Source: Cyanobacteriota bacterium SRBZ.bins.94.201705 (GTDB taxonomy: Bacteria; Cyanobacteriota; Cyanobacteriia; Cyanobacteriales; Cyanobacteriaceae). Taken from it: DNA of 53,033 nt. The DNA is taken from contig JAUQQP010000038.1 of NCBI GenBank assembly GCA_030549855.1, positions 1-53,033 of the forward strand, in the 5' to 3' direction. A program made the translations under genes and the position numbers. Below are positions 43,284 to 52,953 of this stretch, piece after piece. How positions within the stretch are numbered: the stretch's first letter is position 1; each line of letters opens with the position of its first letter. Under the pieces are notes generated by a model, which was not told where the DNA came from, did not search any database, and was given only the letters and a program-made list of their open reading frames with translations.

Positions 43284-46229
43284 ATCCTCTTGCCTGCCAA
43301 TCCCTCCTCTTATTACTAACAGTCTTTCGGTAACATCCTCTAAATAACCCCATTAAACTCCGGGGATTGGCGTATGCTAAATAAATTCAGGTTATGGCAT
43401 TGTTTCTCAATCACTTCAAGTAGCCATCCCGTCGCTGGCATACTTTAAATATCCCCACTAGTTGTCTACCATCAGTATAGTTTAAATAATCCTAACAACC
43501 CCACTACCGGGGTAGCATACTCTTGACAAATCCCAGGCTGCCATCTTCTCGCCTTGATTAGCATGCCTTCAATTTCTCCAAGTAGCTATCCTCTTGTTAT
43601 CCTATGCATTGGCATACATCTACCTGCTAGCCAATCTCTTGTCATGCACAAACCCATTATACCCCCCTATACCTTCTACAACCATCCCAGTGGCTACGGA
43701 TTTGGCATATTCCGAATAGTCTTGGTGGCTACCCCGTGGTGTTGGCATGCCTTACAATAACCCAAAATAGCCATCTGTCTGCCACCAGTTGAAAAATTGG
43801 CATGCCTTAAATATCTCCCTGCTATGCTATGAATGACTGACTCGATTAATTACACCCTAGTGGCTATCCATATAGCCATTGACATGCCTTGAAAAAAAAG
43901 TCGGTATACTCTGAAATCCCCCCAATCTGTTTGGAAATTGGCATGGCAAGAATAATCCAGTAGCCATATTCTCGCCACTCGTTTAGACACTGACAGGCTT
44001 TAAATCCCCCTAACAGTCACCCTCTTGTTACTGGTTTAGGGGTTGCTATTTCTTCAACCAATCCTAGTGGCTGCCGGCAGGTTACCAAGAAGTTGACACC
44101 CCCCAACCAATCCCAACACGGGGTTGACATGGTTTTAATAATCCCAAGTAGTCACTCTCCTGCCTGTTTAAAAGGAGGCATGTCTTCAATATAACCCCGG
44201 CGGCTATGGGTATTGGCATACTCTCAACAATTCCAACGGCTTTATGTTGAAAAATCGGTGACAACAATGCCTATCAGTCTCCTGTGTCTTATTCCCAAAC
44301 CTGCCAGTTTTCTGTTAAACATTAGTAATCCCAATTAGTCACCCCCTTCTGTGTGGCAGTTGGTATACTCCCAATAAATAACCCCAGCCATTACCCTCTT
44401 GCCATCTTTTTGGCTATAGGCATACCTAGCAATCCCCTTGTCTTTCTGCCTCCTGTTTAGAAACCAGGCATAATACCCCCAATAGTAATCCCAACCAACA
44501 AGAAGTTTTAATCCCCCCAAACTGCCAGTTATGGGTGTGGGAATTGTTATATCACAAGTAGTCTCAGCCACCACATTTTATTGCCTGTTTAGTTGGCATG
44601 GTTTGAATCTTCTCACTTGTCAATCAGAAAACCGCCTACTGTAGTAATGTCAGTGTGGCTATCTGGAAGATTGGTATAATCTGAATGACTTCATTAGTCT
44701 CCCCAGTGTAGCTTTGAATCCCCTCAGTGGCAATTAGGCATTGGTATCCCCCCCATCGCTGCCTTCTTCTTCCCCTTGAGGATTGACATTTTTTCCTAAT
44801 CACTCCAAGTAGCCATCTTTCTGTTAGCCGTTGTATCCACTTATTGTAAATCCCCTTACTAGCCAAAATACCCCGACTAGCCGTGTCGCCAAAAGGGAAA
44901 AGATGATAAAAACTGCCGCAGCCTAGTGGCAACAGTTAACCCTGAAAAAATAAACCCCCAGGTGAGGGGAAAACCCTTTAAACGTCTGTGGATAATCTGA
45001 ATATACCCCACCAGGCTGCCATCTTTTCGCCACCAACAACATGCTTTCAATCAATTACTTCAAGTTGTTATCCATTTAGGCATTGGCATATCTTAAATCT
45101 ACTTTCCAGCCAATCTCCTTTTATCGTTAAGTAGCATAACCCAGACAAACCCATTACACTCCTCGACATGCCATGACTAACCTCAACTAGCTACCCTGAT
45201 ACTAATTGTTTTGGGGTTGACTGAAATACTTCCAACTACCCAATCCCAGTAGCTATCCTACCCCCAACAGATGCCACCCATCTAAGACATAGTCTGAATA
45301 ACTGTATTATTCCCGGTTTTGTTACCACTGAGGAATTGGCATGCTATTAATAACCTCATCAAACCTATCCCTACCATCCGTCATCACACCATGTTGCTAT
45401 GGATTTGCCTGCCACACCACCTCCCCGTTTGAAAACCCAATAATCGCCAACCGTCAGCTTCTTGTCATACTCTATATTCACCCCCAGGTGTTTGCCTTCA
45501 AAGATTTTAAGGAGTTACTTTGTAATATTTGTCTATACCGACACAACTTAAGTCACCTCTTGGCTGTTTCCCACCATTGTTGACATAAATTCCAATCTCC
45601 TAGCTTCAGGGTGTTAACTTTCTCTGAATAACCCCACCAGTTACTCGTTTCTAAAGCCAGTGGAGAGGCAGCCTATTTAAGGGTTGACTGGGATGGGGAT
45701 GAGGGGTAATAATACCGGTGGCTATTTGAGGGGTTGTATACCCCTAATAACCTCAGTAGGCTAGCCTTTTGCCATTTTTCTAGACATTGGTATACTCTAG
45801 ACAACTCTATCACAGCCTCAGGAGGTTGGGATGCTTTCAAGGGGGGGTTGGCATGCCTTAAATCAACTGCTTCCAGTAGCAACCCCCTTGTCGACTGGGT
45901 GTTGATATACCCTATTATCCCATTAGCGGCTATCATCCTCACCAGTAGCCACTCGTTTGGGTGTTGGTATAATTCACATCTTCCCGCTAGCCGACATCTT
46001 TCTGCCACTTGTTTCCTCCCCCGGGGTTAACATGTCTTGCGGGAAAAAGCCAGCTGTTGTCTTCCCCATCTGTAGCCTTCTTTTCGCCACTCCTCTTAGG
46101 TGTTAGCATACTGTTAAATCACCCAGTGAGTGGGGGGATTAGGCTTTTAATGACACCAGCTGCTAGCCTCTTGCTGGATGTTTGAGAATCTAGTATACCT
46201 GGAGTAGTCCAAGTAGTTGCTGATAGATA
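43284..46229 (+). repeat. 2.9-kb degenerate tandem array derived from the protease 3' end
   Basis: Dozens of imperfect units of about 40-60 bp fill the whole gap. Shared words are TTGGCATAC, TTTAAATA, ATCCCAAGTAGCCATC and TCTTGCCACTCGTTTAG. Clear anchors (GGCATAC/GGCATGC types) occur near 43437, 43514, 43559, 43609, 43703, 43743, 43798, 43881, 43939 and onward to the last unit, AGTATACCTGGAGTAGTCCA, about 30 bp before 46230. The in-gene source reads TCTTGCCACCCGTTTAGGCA directly followed by TTGGCATACTATAAATCC (43251-43288). No gene is recognised in the array; open frames on either strand are made of the repeats. Confidence 0.85.
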
Positions 46230-46892
46230 ATGGTAACCGCAAAAACCGTTGGCTTTCTCTCCCTTTGGCTGGGATTTGTTGTCTATGCCATATTCCTCGC
46301 CCCCAACCACATACCCACATCTGATACCATTGATTTAATTGTCAGACTATCTACGGCACAGTGGCAAGAAGAGAATCCTATAATTGTCTGTCTTTTCAAT
46401 ATAATGGGCATTTTACCCCTTGTATATCTTGCCTTTTTATGGTTAGATTATTCCGGCCAGAAAATTAATCCTACCCCTTTCCTAGTGGCTAGTTTCTTTG
46501 TTGGCGTGTTTGCCTTGTTACCCTATCTTGCTTTTCGACAGCCACCCTCCCTCCCTGCAGACAAAAACAAAAATCTAGCTACAACCATCCTCTCCTCCCG
46601 TCTTTTTGCTGTGACTGTTGCCTTTGCCTGTATTTTCTTGCTATTGGTGGCTATTATTAAAGGCGACTGGCAAGATTTCTGGTATCAGTGGCAGAATAGC
46701 AAATTCATCCATGTCATGAGTTTAGATTTTTGCCTGCTTTCCCTGCTTTTACCCGTGGTTGTCTACGACGACTTGACTGCAAGGGGAATAGACAGCAAAA
46801 TCATTTTTTGGGCTATTACTGTTATACCCTTAATTGGCCCCCTTGTATATCTCTTTTTACGTCCACCTTACAAGGGTGAAAAAATCCATTAG
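46230..46892 (+). CDS. Predicted membrane protein, unknown function
   Basis: 220-aa protein with about five or six hydrophobic segments (about 5-25, 55-70, 82-100, 123-142, 165-180, 190-210). Conserved-looking polar motifs are LDFCLLSLLLPVVVYDDLTARG and a C-terminal PLIGPLVYLFLRPP, which recall cyanobacterial and plastid membrane proteins of unknown role. The upstream repeat array reaches almost to its ATG, so the translation start region (CTGATAGATA) is made of array sequence and lacks a Shine-Dalgarno. It converges on the UPF0104 gene with a 4-bp overlap. Confidence 0.7.
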   Translation: MVTAKTVGFLSLWLGFVVYAIFLAPNHIPTSDTIDLIVRLSTAQWQEENPIIVCLFNIMGILPLVYLAFLWLDYSGQKINPTPFLVASFFVGVFALLPYLAFRQPPSLPADKNKNLATTILSSRLFAVTVAFACIFLLLVAIIKGDWQDFWYQWQNSKFIHVMSLDFCLLSLLLPVVVYDDLTARGIDSKIIFWAITVIPLIGPLVYLFLRPPYKGEKIH

Positions 46893-47794
46893 CCATCTGG
46901 ATTTAATCGCCAAGCTAAATAAGCCATGATGGTTTCCGCTAACATGCTGGAGAGGCGAAAAAAAGCCACCACAATAATCACCTTCTCCTCACTCAACACT
47001 CTTCCCCCCAGAATGGCTAATACCACCGCCTCGAATACCCCCAATCCCCCCGGCGCCCCCGGTATAATTAAACCTAGTAACCACCCTAGACTAAATGCCA
47101 TTGTAACCACTGGTACAATACTCGCCTTTAGGGGTATAAATGCCATTAGCAAAACAGTAAATGCCATACCTCTTATTATTAAAAATACCACCTCCCCTAA
47201 CAAAGGTTTCAGGGGATACTTTACTAGTTGCTTCTGATGACCTACTTTACTTATCTTCTTAGTTTTTTCTAGAATAAAGTTGATGAATTTGGGGTTGATG
47301 CCCATGAGGCAAATGGCTATAAATCCAGTTGCAAAAAGTAAAATTAATATGGCCGACTCACTTTTAAACCCAGCGAATATGAAAGCAACAACAGTAATCA
47401 ACGTAGAAGCAAAAGCCATCAAAAAAGGCTCAATAATCACGGCGACGGCGGCTAAATCCAAACTATCCCCTTTTCCCTCAATTGCTTTTACCCTCCCCAA
47501 AAGATGCCAAACGTTACCCGGAATGTATTTGGCTATGTTGGTTACTAAGTAGACACATATAGCCGAAAACCCTCTTAGATTTGCCTCGAATAAATCCAAA
47601 ATCCAACTCCAAACCCAGGCAGAAAAAAAATGGCCAACACAGTTTAGTATTAAACTCAAAAAGAGACAGAAGTATACAAGAGAATTTAGGGAAACTTGAA
47701 CTATCTTATGCCAGTTTTCAAAGAGGTTGGCCAGCAGAAAAAATAAGGCAACCCCAAAAACAAACCAACGAGTAAAACGCCTGATTATACTCAT
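46889..47794 (-). CDS. UPF0104/LPG-synthase-like integral membrane protein
   Basis: 301-aa protein with about eight hydrophobic helices. It resembles the membrane (flippase-like) region of lysylphosphatidylglycerol synthase family proteins (UPF0104): YLVTNIAKYIPGNVWHLLGRV near 82-102 and GLIIPGAPGGLGVFEAVVLAIL near 240-262 are the tell-tale segments. Such proteins often accompany glycosyltransferases of envelope biogenesis and may move lipids; a specific role here is not known. It lies directly downstream of the D27-like gene (8-bp gap, same strand), suggesting one transcript. Confidence 0.82.
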   Translation of the reverse strand: MSIIRRFTRWFVFGVALFFLLANLFENWHKIVQVSLNSLVYFCLFLSLILNCVGHFFSAWVWSWILDLFEANLRGFSAICVYLVTNIAKYIPGNVWHLLGRVKAIEGKGDSLDLAAVAVIIEPFLMAFASTLITVVAFIFAGFKSESAILILLFATGFIAICLMGINPKFINFILEKTKKISKVGHQKQLVKYPLKPLLGEVVFLIIRGMAFTVLLMAFIPLKASIVPVVTMAFSLGWLLGLIIPGAPGGLGVFEAVVLAILGGRVLSEEKVIIVVAFFRLSSMLAETIMAYLAWRLNPDG

Positions 47795-47802
47795 TCCAAC
47801 TA

Positions 47803-48465
47803 CTAGACTACCCTAAGGAGGGGACAAGGTTGAGAAGAATTGGAAGCCATAGCCTGACTACAAGTATCTGGCAAACAGGGTTGATGGAATGCCGCCTCAG
47901 TAGCAAAAGGTGGAGGAAACTTGCCAAACACCATCTCACAACTAAAATCCTCAAAATTAGGAGTCATAGTCAGGGGAATCCCAAGATAGTCTGTGAAAAA
48001 TTTCTGTGTAGGCAATTTACACATGTTGATACACATCGCCACACAACCACTGGCTTCTAGATAACGACATTTATGAATATATACCCCACTTCTCTGACGA
48101 CGAATCTCCCCACTGTCGCCAACAATTTCTACCTCCCTCACTTCCGATTTTCCCACCAGCCATTCAAACAAAATAGTGGCAAAGATGGCATTAGACTCAC
48201 ATACCCATTTGGAGGGGGGAAAAAAAGTGCGAATCAAAAATACCACCGGGGAGGGGATTAAAGACTTCAAAACCCTTTCCACCAATTCCTGTTGCTGCTG
48301 CGGATTCCTCCCCCTCATAATCTGTTTTGACAAGTCTACAAAACCATCGTACCCCTCCAACCTCACCTTTGTGCCTAAGGCTTTTGCCATTTTCCGCGAA
48401 AACAAGGCAATAAACAGTCTGTCAATCCAATTGTCTTTGTATTCCTTTTTCTCCATGTTAGTCAT
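47803..48465 (-). CDS. DUF4033 protein, D27-like carotenoid isomerase family
   Basis: 220-aa protein of the DUF4033 family, whose plant member D27 is an iron-containing beta-carotene 9-cis/all-trans isomerase. Typical segments are LVERVLKSLIPSPVVFLIRTFFPPSKW, and a cysteine-rich region KCRYLEASGCVAMCINMCKLPTQKFF and PNFEDFSCEMVFG (about 132-185), ending with another cysteine cluster (PCLPDTCSQ). In cyanobacteria the substrate is untested, so isomerase function is inference. The gene reads into the UPF0104 gene on the same strand. Confidence 0.88.
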   Translation of the reverse strand: MTNMEKKEYKDNWIDRLFIALFSRKMAKALGTKVRLEGYDGFVDLSKQIMRGRNPQQQQELVERVLKSLIPSPVVFLIRTFFPPSKWVCESNAIFATILFEWLVGKSEVREVEIVGDSGEIRRQRSGVYIHKCRYLEASGCVAMCINMCKLPTQKFFTDYLGIPLTMTPNFEDFSCEMVFGKFPPPFATEAAFHQPCLPDTCSQAMASNSSQPCPLLRVV

Positions 48466-48596
48466 AAGTTTTGCACTATAGGACTGCCTGAATAAAAACC
48501 CTCATTCTCTAGAGTATAACCCCACAACAGGGGGATTGCTTTTTGGTTAACCCAAATACTAACATAAAAAAAAAAAACAACAACCCCCATGACAGT

Positions 48597-48779
48597 ATGA
48601 CAGAAAAACCATCACCCACTCCTACTACTGACCACAAGACAAACAACAGGGAGTATAGCTATGTTAGACTAGCCATGAGGAATATGGTGCGGAAAAAAAA
48701 CACCTCCCTCAAACATTTCTTCCTCACCGTCATAGGCTTATTAACCTTCCTCGTGGGGATTTCCTATCTCACCCGCTAG
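48597..48779 (+). CDS. DUF3285 small membrane protein
   Basis: 60-aa protein with one C-terminal membrane helix. The conserved core SYVRLAMRNMVRKKNTSLKHFFLTVIGLLTFLVGISYLTR is that of DUF3285, a cyanobacterial family of unknown function. The N-terminal 20 residues are polar and proline/threonine-rich. An in-frame ATG at 48543 would add 18 low-complexity residues encoded partly by an A-run, so ATG 48597 is chosen. It converges with the DUF3611 gene after 6 bp. Confidence 0.82.
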   Translation: MTEKPSPTPTTDHKTNNREYSYVRLAMRNMVRKKNTSLKHFFLTVIGLLTFLVGISYLTR

Positions 48780-48785
48780 AGGCAA

Positions 48786-49361
48786 CTATATGCTAACACG
48801 CTCTAGGAGAATCAGGGAAGTGACAATGCCAGCAAAATGAGCCGCAATTGTGTTAGTATTGGCCTGGATGATCAATAAATCCAGAGAATTGACAAACTGT
48901 TGGGGATTTGGACTAATTAACTGAGGCGCGAGGGTTAGAGACTTAGCTAAACCTATACCTACCAGAGTTTCTGCGCCAATTATAGCAAACAACATCCCCA
49001 CAAGATTTAAAATTAAACCGAGTCTGATAAGCCGTATTGTTTCCGATTTTTTTGGTCTTATAGAGGGGTTGGCATTCTCCAGCCTTCTCCCGATTCTACC
49101 ATACCGGAAGGCAATTATAATGGCTGCCGTAAGTAAAATCACACTGACAAAGGCGGCAAAAACCCCAAGTTGGATACCACTTTTTCTTTCCTGGGTGTTG
49201 AATAAGGCGGGTGTAGCAAATAAGAGAGTAACCCCCGAAATAATACCCAAGACTAATTGCAACCAGAAACTCCAAAAACCCCACCTCTGTAGATTCTTAG
49301 ATACCCTGGCAATGGCGGGTGGCAGTGAGGGGGTTTGTGTAATTTCTGAATCCTTCGTCAT
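48786..49361 (-). CDS. DUF3611 membrane protein
   Basis: 191-aa protein with four predicted membrane helices (about 28-50, 68-88, 112-135, 160-185). FWSFWLQLVLGIISGVTLLFATP and LRLGLILNLVGMLFAIIGAETLVG-type segments match DUF3611, found in cyanobacteria and plastids, function unknown. The N-terminal 25 residues are polar and probably cytosolic. Upstream on its strand (49362-49440) is AT-rich probable promoter DNA shared with the divergent small gene to the right. Confidence 0.82.
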   Translation of the reverse strand: MTKDSEITQTPSLPPAIARVSKNLQRWGFWSFWLQLVLGIISGVTLLFATPALFNTQERKSGIQLGVFAAFVSVILLTAAIIIAFRYGRIGRRLENANPSIRPKKSETIRLIRLGLILNLVGMLFAIIGAETLVGIGLAKSLTLAPQLISPNPQQFVNSLDLLIIQANTNTIAAHFAGIVTSLILLERVSI

Positions 49362-49424
49362 TTCGCTGGCATTAGAGATACTATCTGTTATCCAAGTATA
49401 ACTTTTATCCCTACTAGTTTAATG

Positions 49425-49560
49425 GGTATAACTGGGGGGATTTAATCTTTTCTCCTGTGGGGAATCCTCCCCACATCAGTTACCTGTGGGGAATCCTCCC
49501 CACATCAGTTATTTGTTTAATTGATATAATTGGGGAGACTTAATCTTTTCTCGTATTGGG
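49425..49560 (+). repeat. Paired 29-bp hairpin repeats inside a larger duplication
   Basis: Two perfect 29-bp direct repeats (49454-49482 and 49483-49511) each contain TGTGGGGA-ATCC-TCCCCACA, an 8-bp perfect stem. They are framed by a longer imperfect duplication, TATAACTGGGGGGATTTAAT at 49428 and TATAATTGGGGAGACTTAAT at 49524, both followed by CTTTTCTC. The block immediately precedes the small Cys-rich gene. Confidence 0.85.
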
Positions 49561-49571
49561 GAAACACCATC

Positions 49572-49775
49572 ATGGGTGAGAAAACTGTAAACTGCAAGGT
49601 AGAATGTGTCAATGGTTGTCTTCTAGGGGATGATTGTCCTAATAGGGAATACGTAAAACAAGCCTCCCGCTTTATCGAAAATACCCCCCTGGAGAAAATG
49701 TTGGAAATGGCGGAAGAGGCAAGACTACGCAAATTGATGTCGCCAGCTAAATGGGTTATCCCAGAAGACTTATAG
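49572..49775 (+). CDS. Small Cys-containing conserved cyanobacterial protein
   Basis: 67-aa protein. Four closely spaced cysteines occur at the N terminus (VNCKVECVNGCLLGDDCPN), followed by REYVKQASRFIENTPLEKMLEMAEEARLRK and a conserved-looking end KWVIPEDL. The cysteine pattern could bind a metal or an Fe-S cluster, but no function is known to me. ATG 49572 is chosen rather than an upstream in-frame ATG at 49530, because the upstream part overlaps the promoter-like repeat and the family begins near MGEKTVNC. Confidence 0.7.
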   Translation: MGEKTVNCKVECVNGCLLGDDCPNREYVKQASRFIENTPLEKMLEMAEEARLRKLMSPAKWVIPEDL

Positions 49776-49870
49776 GGAGGAGTTATAGTGTTATAGTGTT
49801 AACAGACACCTCCAGAGGTTTTGCCATCTACTGACAGATGGCATAAACCCCATTCTACCACTAACTGTCC

Positions 49871-50092
49871 CTATTCATCCTCCCACTTTTCTACCACTAG
49901 TAAGTCTCGAATCGGATCTTGCATGGAAAACCCATAGGCTATCAATTCCGATTTGAGGAAAGCCCAATCTCTCCCAAACAATAGGGCTATCTTCCCAATA
50001 TTATCATCAGGGGTGACTATTTTGGAATTGACAAGGGAAGAAACTTGCTGTTGCAACTTCACCATCGGGTGAATAACTTGCTTTCTTGGCAT
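49871..50092 (-). CDS. DUF4327 small protein
   Basis: 73-aa soluble protein. VIHPMVKLQQQVSSLVNSKIVTPDDNIGKIALLFGRDWAFLKSEL and a C-terminal IRDLLVVEKWEDE match DUF4327, a family confined to cyanobacteria with unknown function. It reads away from the small basic frame at 50122. AAGGAAAAATCAGGAAGTGT precedes the ATG, giving a good AGGAAG ribosome site. Confidence 0.82.
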   Translation of the reverse strand: MPRKQVIHPMVKLQQQVSSLVNSKIVTPDDNIGKIALLFGRDWAFLKSELIAYGFSMQDPIRDLLVVEKWEDE

Positions 50093-50121
50093 ACACTTCC
50101 TGATTTTTCCTTACAGTTATA

Positions 50122-50292
50122 ATGAAACCATCAGTCAAAAGACTCGTGGGGGAGAAAATGGTGGCAAGACGCCAGACTCGTGGGGGAAGCCGCAAAAGAC
50201 AAAACAAACACCAACCGCCTACGCCTCCCCCCACCCGTCTGCCTCATCCACACGTTTTATCCCCCCCGGCTTTAAGTCTAGGCGTTTTCTAG
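50122..50292 (+). CDS. Possible small basic protein
   Basis: A 56-codon frame begins MKPSVKRLVGEKMVARRQTR and continues with a very basic stretch and then a proline-rich tail. It diverges from the DUF4327 gene. Against it: no clear ribosome-binding site, a 14-bp direct repeat (AGACTCGTGGGGGA at about 50140 and 50172) inside the frame, and no family recognised. The 120 bp after it form the likely promoter region of menG. Confidence 0.25.
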   Translation: MKPSVKRLVGEKMVARRQTRGGSRKRQNKHQPPTPPPTRLPHPHVLSPPALSLGVF

Positions 50293-50413
50293 TCCTCCTC
50301 AGAAGGGTACTCTTTTGGACTGCTGCCATCCCATTATAACACATTTTGCTAGAATAAATACTCGGTTATTGATTTGATTAGTTGGTTTGACTTTAGTATC
50401 ACTGCCAAGCTAG

Positions 50414-51112
50414 ATGAATTTCACTCCCCCCGCTTCCCAAATCCAGCAGATGTTTGATAGAATAGCCCCAGTCTATGATTTACTCAACGACTGGCTAAGT
50501 CTTGGACTACACAAAGTCTGGAAGCAAATAACTGTTAAAATGAGTAGTCCAGATACAGCATCTGTAGCATTAGATTTGTGCTGTGGTACAGGAGATTTGA
50601 CACTTTTATTGGCAAAGAGGGTAAAAAAGGGAAGGGTAATAGGTGTAGACTTTTCCCCTCGTCTGTTAGCAGTGGCCAAGGAAAAGGCAAGAAGAAAGGG
50701 GTATGATAAAATAGAATGGCTGGAGGCAGATGTTTTACAACTCCCCTTCCCAGACAACAGTGTAGACTGTATCACCATGGGTTATGGTTTAAGAAACGTA
50801 GTAGATATCCCCGCCTGTTTGCGAGAAATATGGAGGGTTTTAAAACCAGGTAAGAAGGCTGCCATTCTTGACTTCCATCAGCCTGAAAACAACTGGTTGG
50901 CGGCAACTCAACAATGGTATCTGGAAAACATAGTAGTCACCGCTGCTTCTTTTTTTGGCAATCGGCAAGACTATGCCTACATCCACCCCAGTATCCAACG
51001 CTTTCCTAACGGGAAACAACAAGTAGCCATCGCCAAACAAATTGGCTTTAGCCAACAAACACACTACCCCCTCATGGGAGGTATCATGGGTGTTTTGGTC
51101 TTGACCAAGTGA
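50414..51112 (+). CDS. menG: Demethylphylloquinone methyltransferase (MenG/UbiE family)
   Basis: 232-aa AdoMet-dependent methyltransferase for the last step of phylloquinone (vitamin K1, the PSI A1 cofactor) synthesis. Class I motifs: VALDLCCGTGDLTLLLAKRV (motif I, about 54-73), VIGVDFSPRLLAVAKEKA, PFPDNSVDCITMGYGLRNV (UbiE signature, about 115-133) and LREIWRVLKPGKKAAILDF. The length fits cyanobacterial MenG. It is followed after 34 bp by the DUF445 gene on the same strand. The start context AAGCTAG is weak. Confidence 0.94.
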   Translation: MNFTPPASQIQQMFDRIAPVYDLLNDWLSLGLHKVWKQITVKMSSPDTASVALDLCCGTGDLTLLLAKRVKKGRVIGVDFSPRLLAVAKEKARRKGYDKIEWLEADVLQLPFPDNSVDCITMGYGLRNVVDIPACLREIWRVLKPGKKAAILDFHQPENNWLAATQQWYLENIVVTAASFFGNRQDYAYIHPSIQRFPNGKQQVAIAKQIGFSQQTHYPLMGGIMGVLVLTK

Positions 51113-51146
51113 TGACAATATTATAGCTTAATCTTAACAGTAGGGA

Positions 51147-52385
51147 ATGCCCATAGACCTAGCTTATTGGTGGCGTTTTCTCCTTCCTCCCCTTGTCGGT
51201 GGTGTCATTGGTTATTTCACTAATGATTTAGCTATTAACATGTTATTTCGCCCCTACAAACCTATTTATGTGTTTGGGCGAAGACTTCCCTTTACCCCTG
51301 GTTTAATTCCCCGCAACCAGGAGAGGTTAGCCAAAAAAGTTGCCGACACCATACTCAATTCCCTTCTAACCCCCGAAGAATTGCAACACATCACCAAGAG
51401 ACTGTTAGCCACCGAAAGGGTAAAAGCCGTTATTTTCTGGTTGTTACAACTGGGATTGAAACAAATCAACCAGAATCGAGAAGAAAAAACTGCTAAAATT
51501 CTGGCGGATATTCTAAGGGATATTTTCGGTGATTCCCTGCCAAAGTTATTAAAAACCATTGCCAGAAAAGGCGACTTCTTAGAAACACAAATAAACCAAA
51601 TTTTCGATAAGGTTTTGCTGGAATTTAAACTCAACGAAAATCAGGCAAGACAACTAGCAGACTGGCTGTTGCAATTTGTCCTTTCTCCTGATATAATCCG
51701 ACAGGGTTTAGTCAATTTTTTGACTGAGCGTAACATAAATGTCATCGACGAAGGATTTAGAGAGAAAACAAGTGGTACCTACTGGGTGGTAGCCAATCTT
51801 TTTGGGGTGAAAAATGCCCTAACTAGACTCAGGAGTTTCTGTTTAGACGAGAAGGAAACGGCTAACACCAGAATTCAGGAGTTGCTATTATCCCTAGAAG
51901 TCAGGAATAGACTAAAGGAATTTTTCCTGGAATTATCCCTCCAAAATCTCCCCGTTGCCACTGTCAAACAGTTAAGGGAAAATATCAATCAGACTGTCCG
52001 TGAATACATCCAGGATAAAGGCCCAGATTTACTCCGTCAACTGAGTGAAAATATAAACTGGGACAACATATCCCTCCTCATTGTACATCGTCTTCAAGCC
52101 TCCAGTGCCGTCACCAGTTCCCTGGAATTTATCAGTGAGGAATTAGCCCTAATCATCGAAAGACATTTGGAAAAAGACTTGGAGACAATTGTAGCCCAAG
52201 TCATCCCCATTCTTTCCCTCGATCAGGTTATCATAGAGCGCATCAAAGCCACAACTCCCCAACAACTGGAAATTGCCACCCAAAGTCTCGTCAAAACCGA
52301 ATTACAGGCCATTGTCAATCTCGGCGGTATCCTTGGCTTTCTCATTGGCCTCCTCCAGGCTATCTTCCTTTGGTTTAATCAATAA
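51147..52385 (+). CDS. DUF445 membrane protein
   Basis: 412-aa protein of the DUF445/YheB family. One N-terminal hydrophobic segment contains the signature [26 protein letters not shown] and [26 protein letters not shown] (about 15-72). A long helical, charged middle region and a C-terminal membrane segment ([19 protein letters not shown], about 392-410) complete it. The role is unknown; the topology suggests a large domain tethered at both ends. It is likely co-transcribed with menG. The ATG is preceded by AGTAGGGA. Confidence 0.88.
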   Translation: MPIDLAYWWRFLLPPLVGGVIGYFTNDLAINMLFRPYKPIYVFGRRLPFTPGLIPRNQERLAKKVADTILNSLLTPEELQHITKRLLATERVKAVIFWLLQLGLKQINQNREEKTAKILADILRDIFGDSLPKLLKTIARKGDFLETQINQIFDKVLLEFKLNENQARQLADWLLQFVLSPDIIRQGLVNFLTERNINVIDEGFREKTSGTYWVVANLFGVKNALTRLRSFCLDEKETANTRIQELLLSLEVRNRLKEFFLELSLQNLPVATVKQLRENINQTVREYIQDKGPDLLRQLSENINWDNISLLIVHRLQASSAVTSSLEFISEELALIIERHLEKDLETIVAQVIPILSLDQVIIERIKATTPQQLEIATQSLVKTELQAIVNLGGILGFLIGLLQAIFLWFNQ

Positions 52386-52395
52386 AGGGGCAACA

Positions 52396-52466
52396 GGTAA
52401 AAAAATGTTAAAATACCTTTCATTTCCCCCTCCTTTTTCTTTACAATGGTAATTGCATGACAATGG
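52396..52466 (+). promoter_or_regulatory. Promoter-like module 1 of the right-edge repeat
   Basis: GGTAAA (52396) and TGTTAA (52406) form a 10-bp-step direct repeat, TACAAT (52442-52447) is exactly 30 bp after it, and the block ATGGTAATTGCATGACAATGG (52446-52466) follows. The complement of the direct repeat resembles an RpaB/HLR1 site. The surrounding 52457-52681 frame has no recognisable product and is not called. Confidence 0.55.
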
Positions 52467-52630
52467 GTTTTCTGTCAAAAACTGTATTATGTAGAGCTAC
52501 AAAAATATCTAAAGCCCTAGTAGTGGTTTACGGGAGGGGGTTGAGGTTGTCGGTAAACCCAGGCGGAAAATTCATAAGGACAATATCGAGGGCTGTCTTC
52601 TTGGGGCTGTCTTTTCCTACAGAGGCTGGA

Positions 52631-52701
52631 TGTAAAAAAATGTTAAAACACCTTCCATTCCCCTTAGGGTTTTCTCTATAATGGTAATTGCATGACAATG
52701 G
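52631..52701 (+). promoter_or_regulatory. Promoter-like module 2 of the right-edge repeat
   Basis: TGTAAA (52631) and TGTTAA (52641), then TATAAT (52677-52682) exactly 30 bp downstream, then the same 21-bp block as in module 1 (52681-52701). This is the best-conserved copy and has a consensus -10 hexamer. The 250 bp to the next module hold no gene I can support. Confidence 0.6.
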
Positions 52702-52953
52702 TTGTTCTGTGCATATACGTATTACTTATATAAATTTAACATTTACAAAAGGCCAATAGGGTTGTTCAATGTGGTTTGGCCGGGGGGTGTTGGCATTGGA
52801 TTTTACTAACAAGGCCAATAGCCACTGACGGGAAGCAAAAGGATTTGGTTTACCTGGAATAGGAGAAGAAAGTAGCCAACAGGGAAGAAAGTTGGCAGCT
52901 TTCCCCAGCCGTGGTGCTTTTTTAGCAGTAATCCTGTCTCATGAATAATAGCC

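Noticed and set aside
44082-46008. Several minus-strand frames of 60-111 codons
   Set aside because: All are composed of units of the 2.9-kb array, start and stop at random points within units, and show no protein family.
25427-46229. The arrays as CRISPR loci
   Set aside because: Units are too divergent, lack constant repeats alternating with unique spacers, and no cas gene is present.
52457-52681. 74-codon plus-strand frame at the right edge
   Set aside because: It runs from one promoter-like module into the next, so it is better explained by the repeated module than by coding; no domain recognised.
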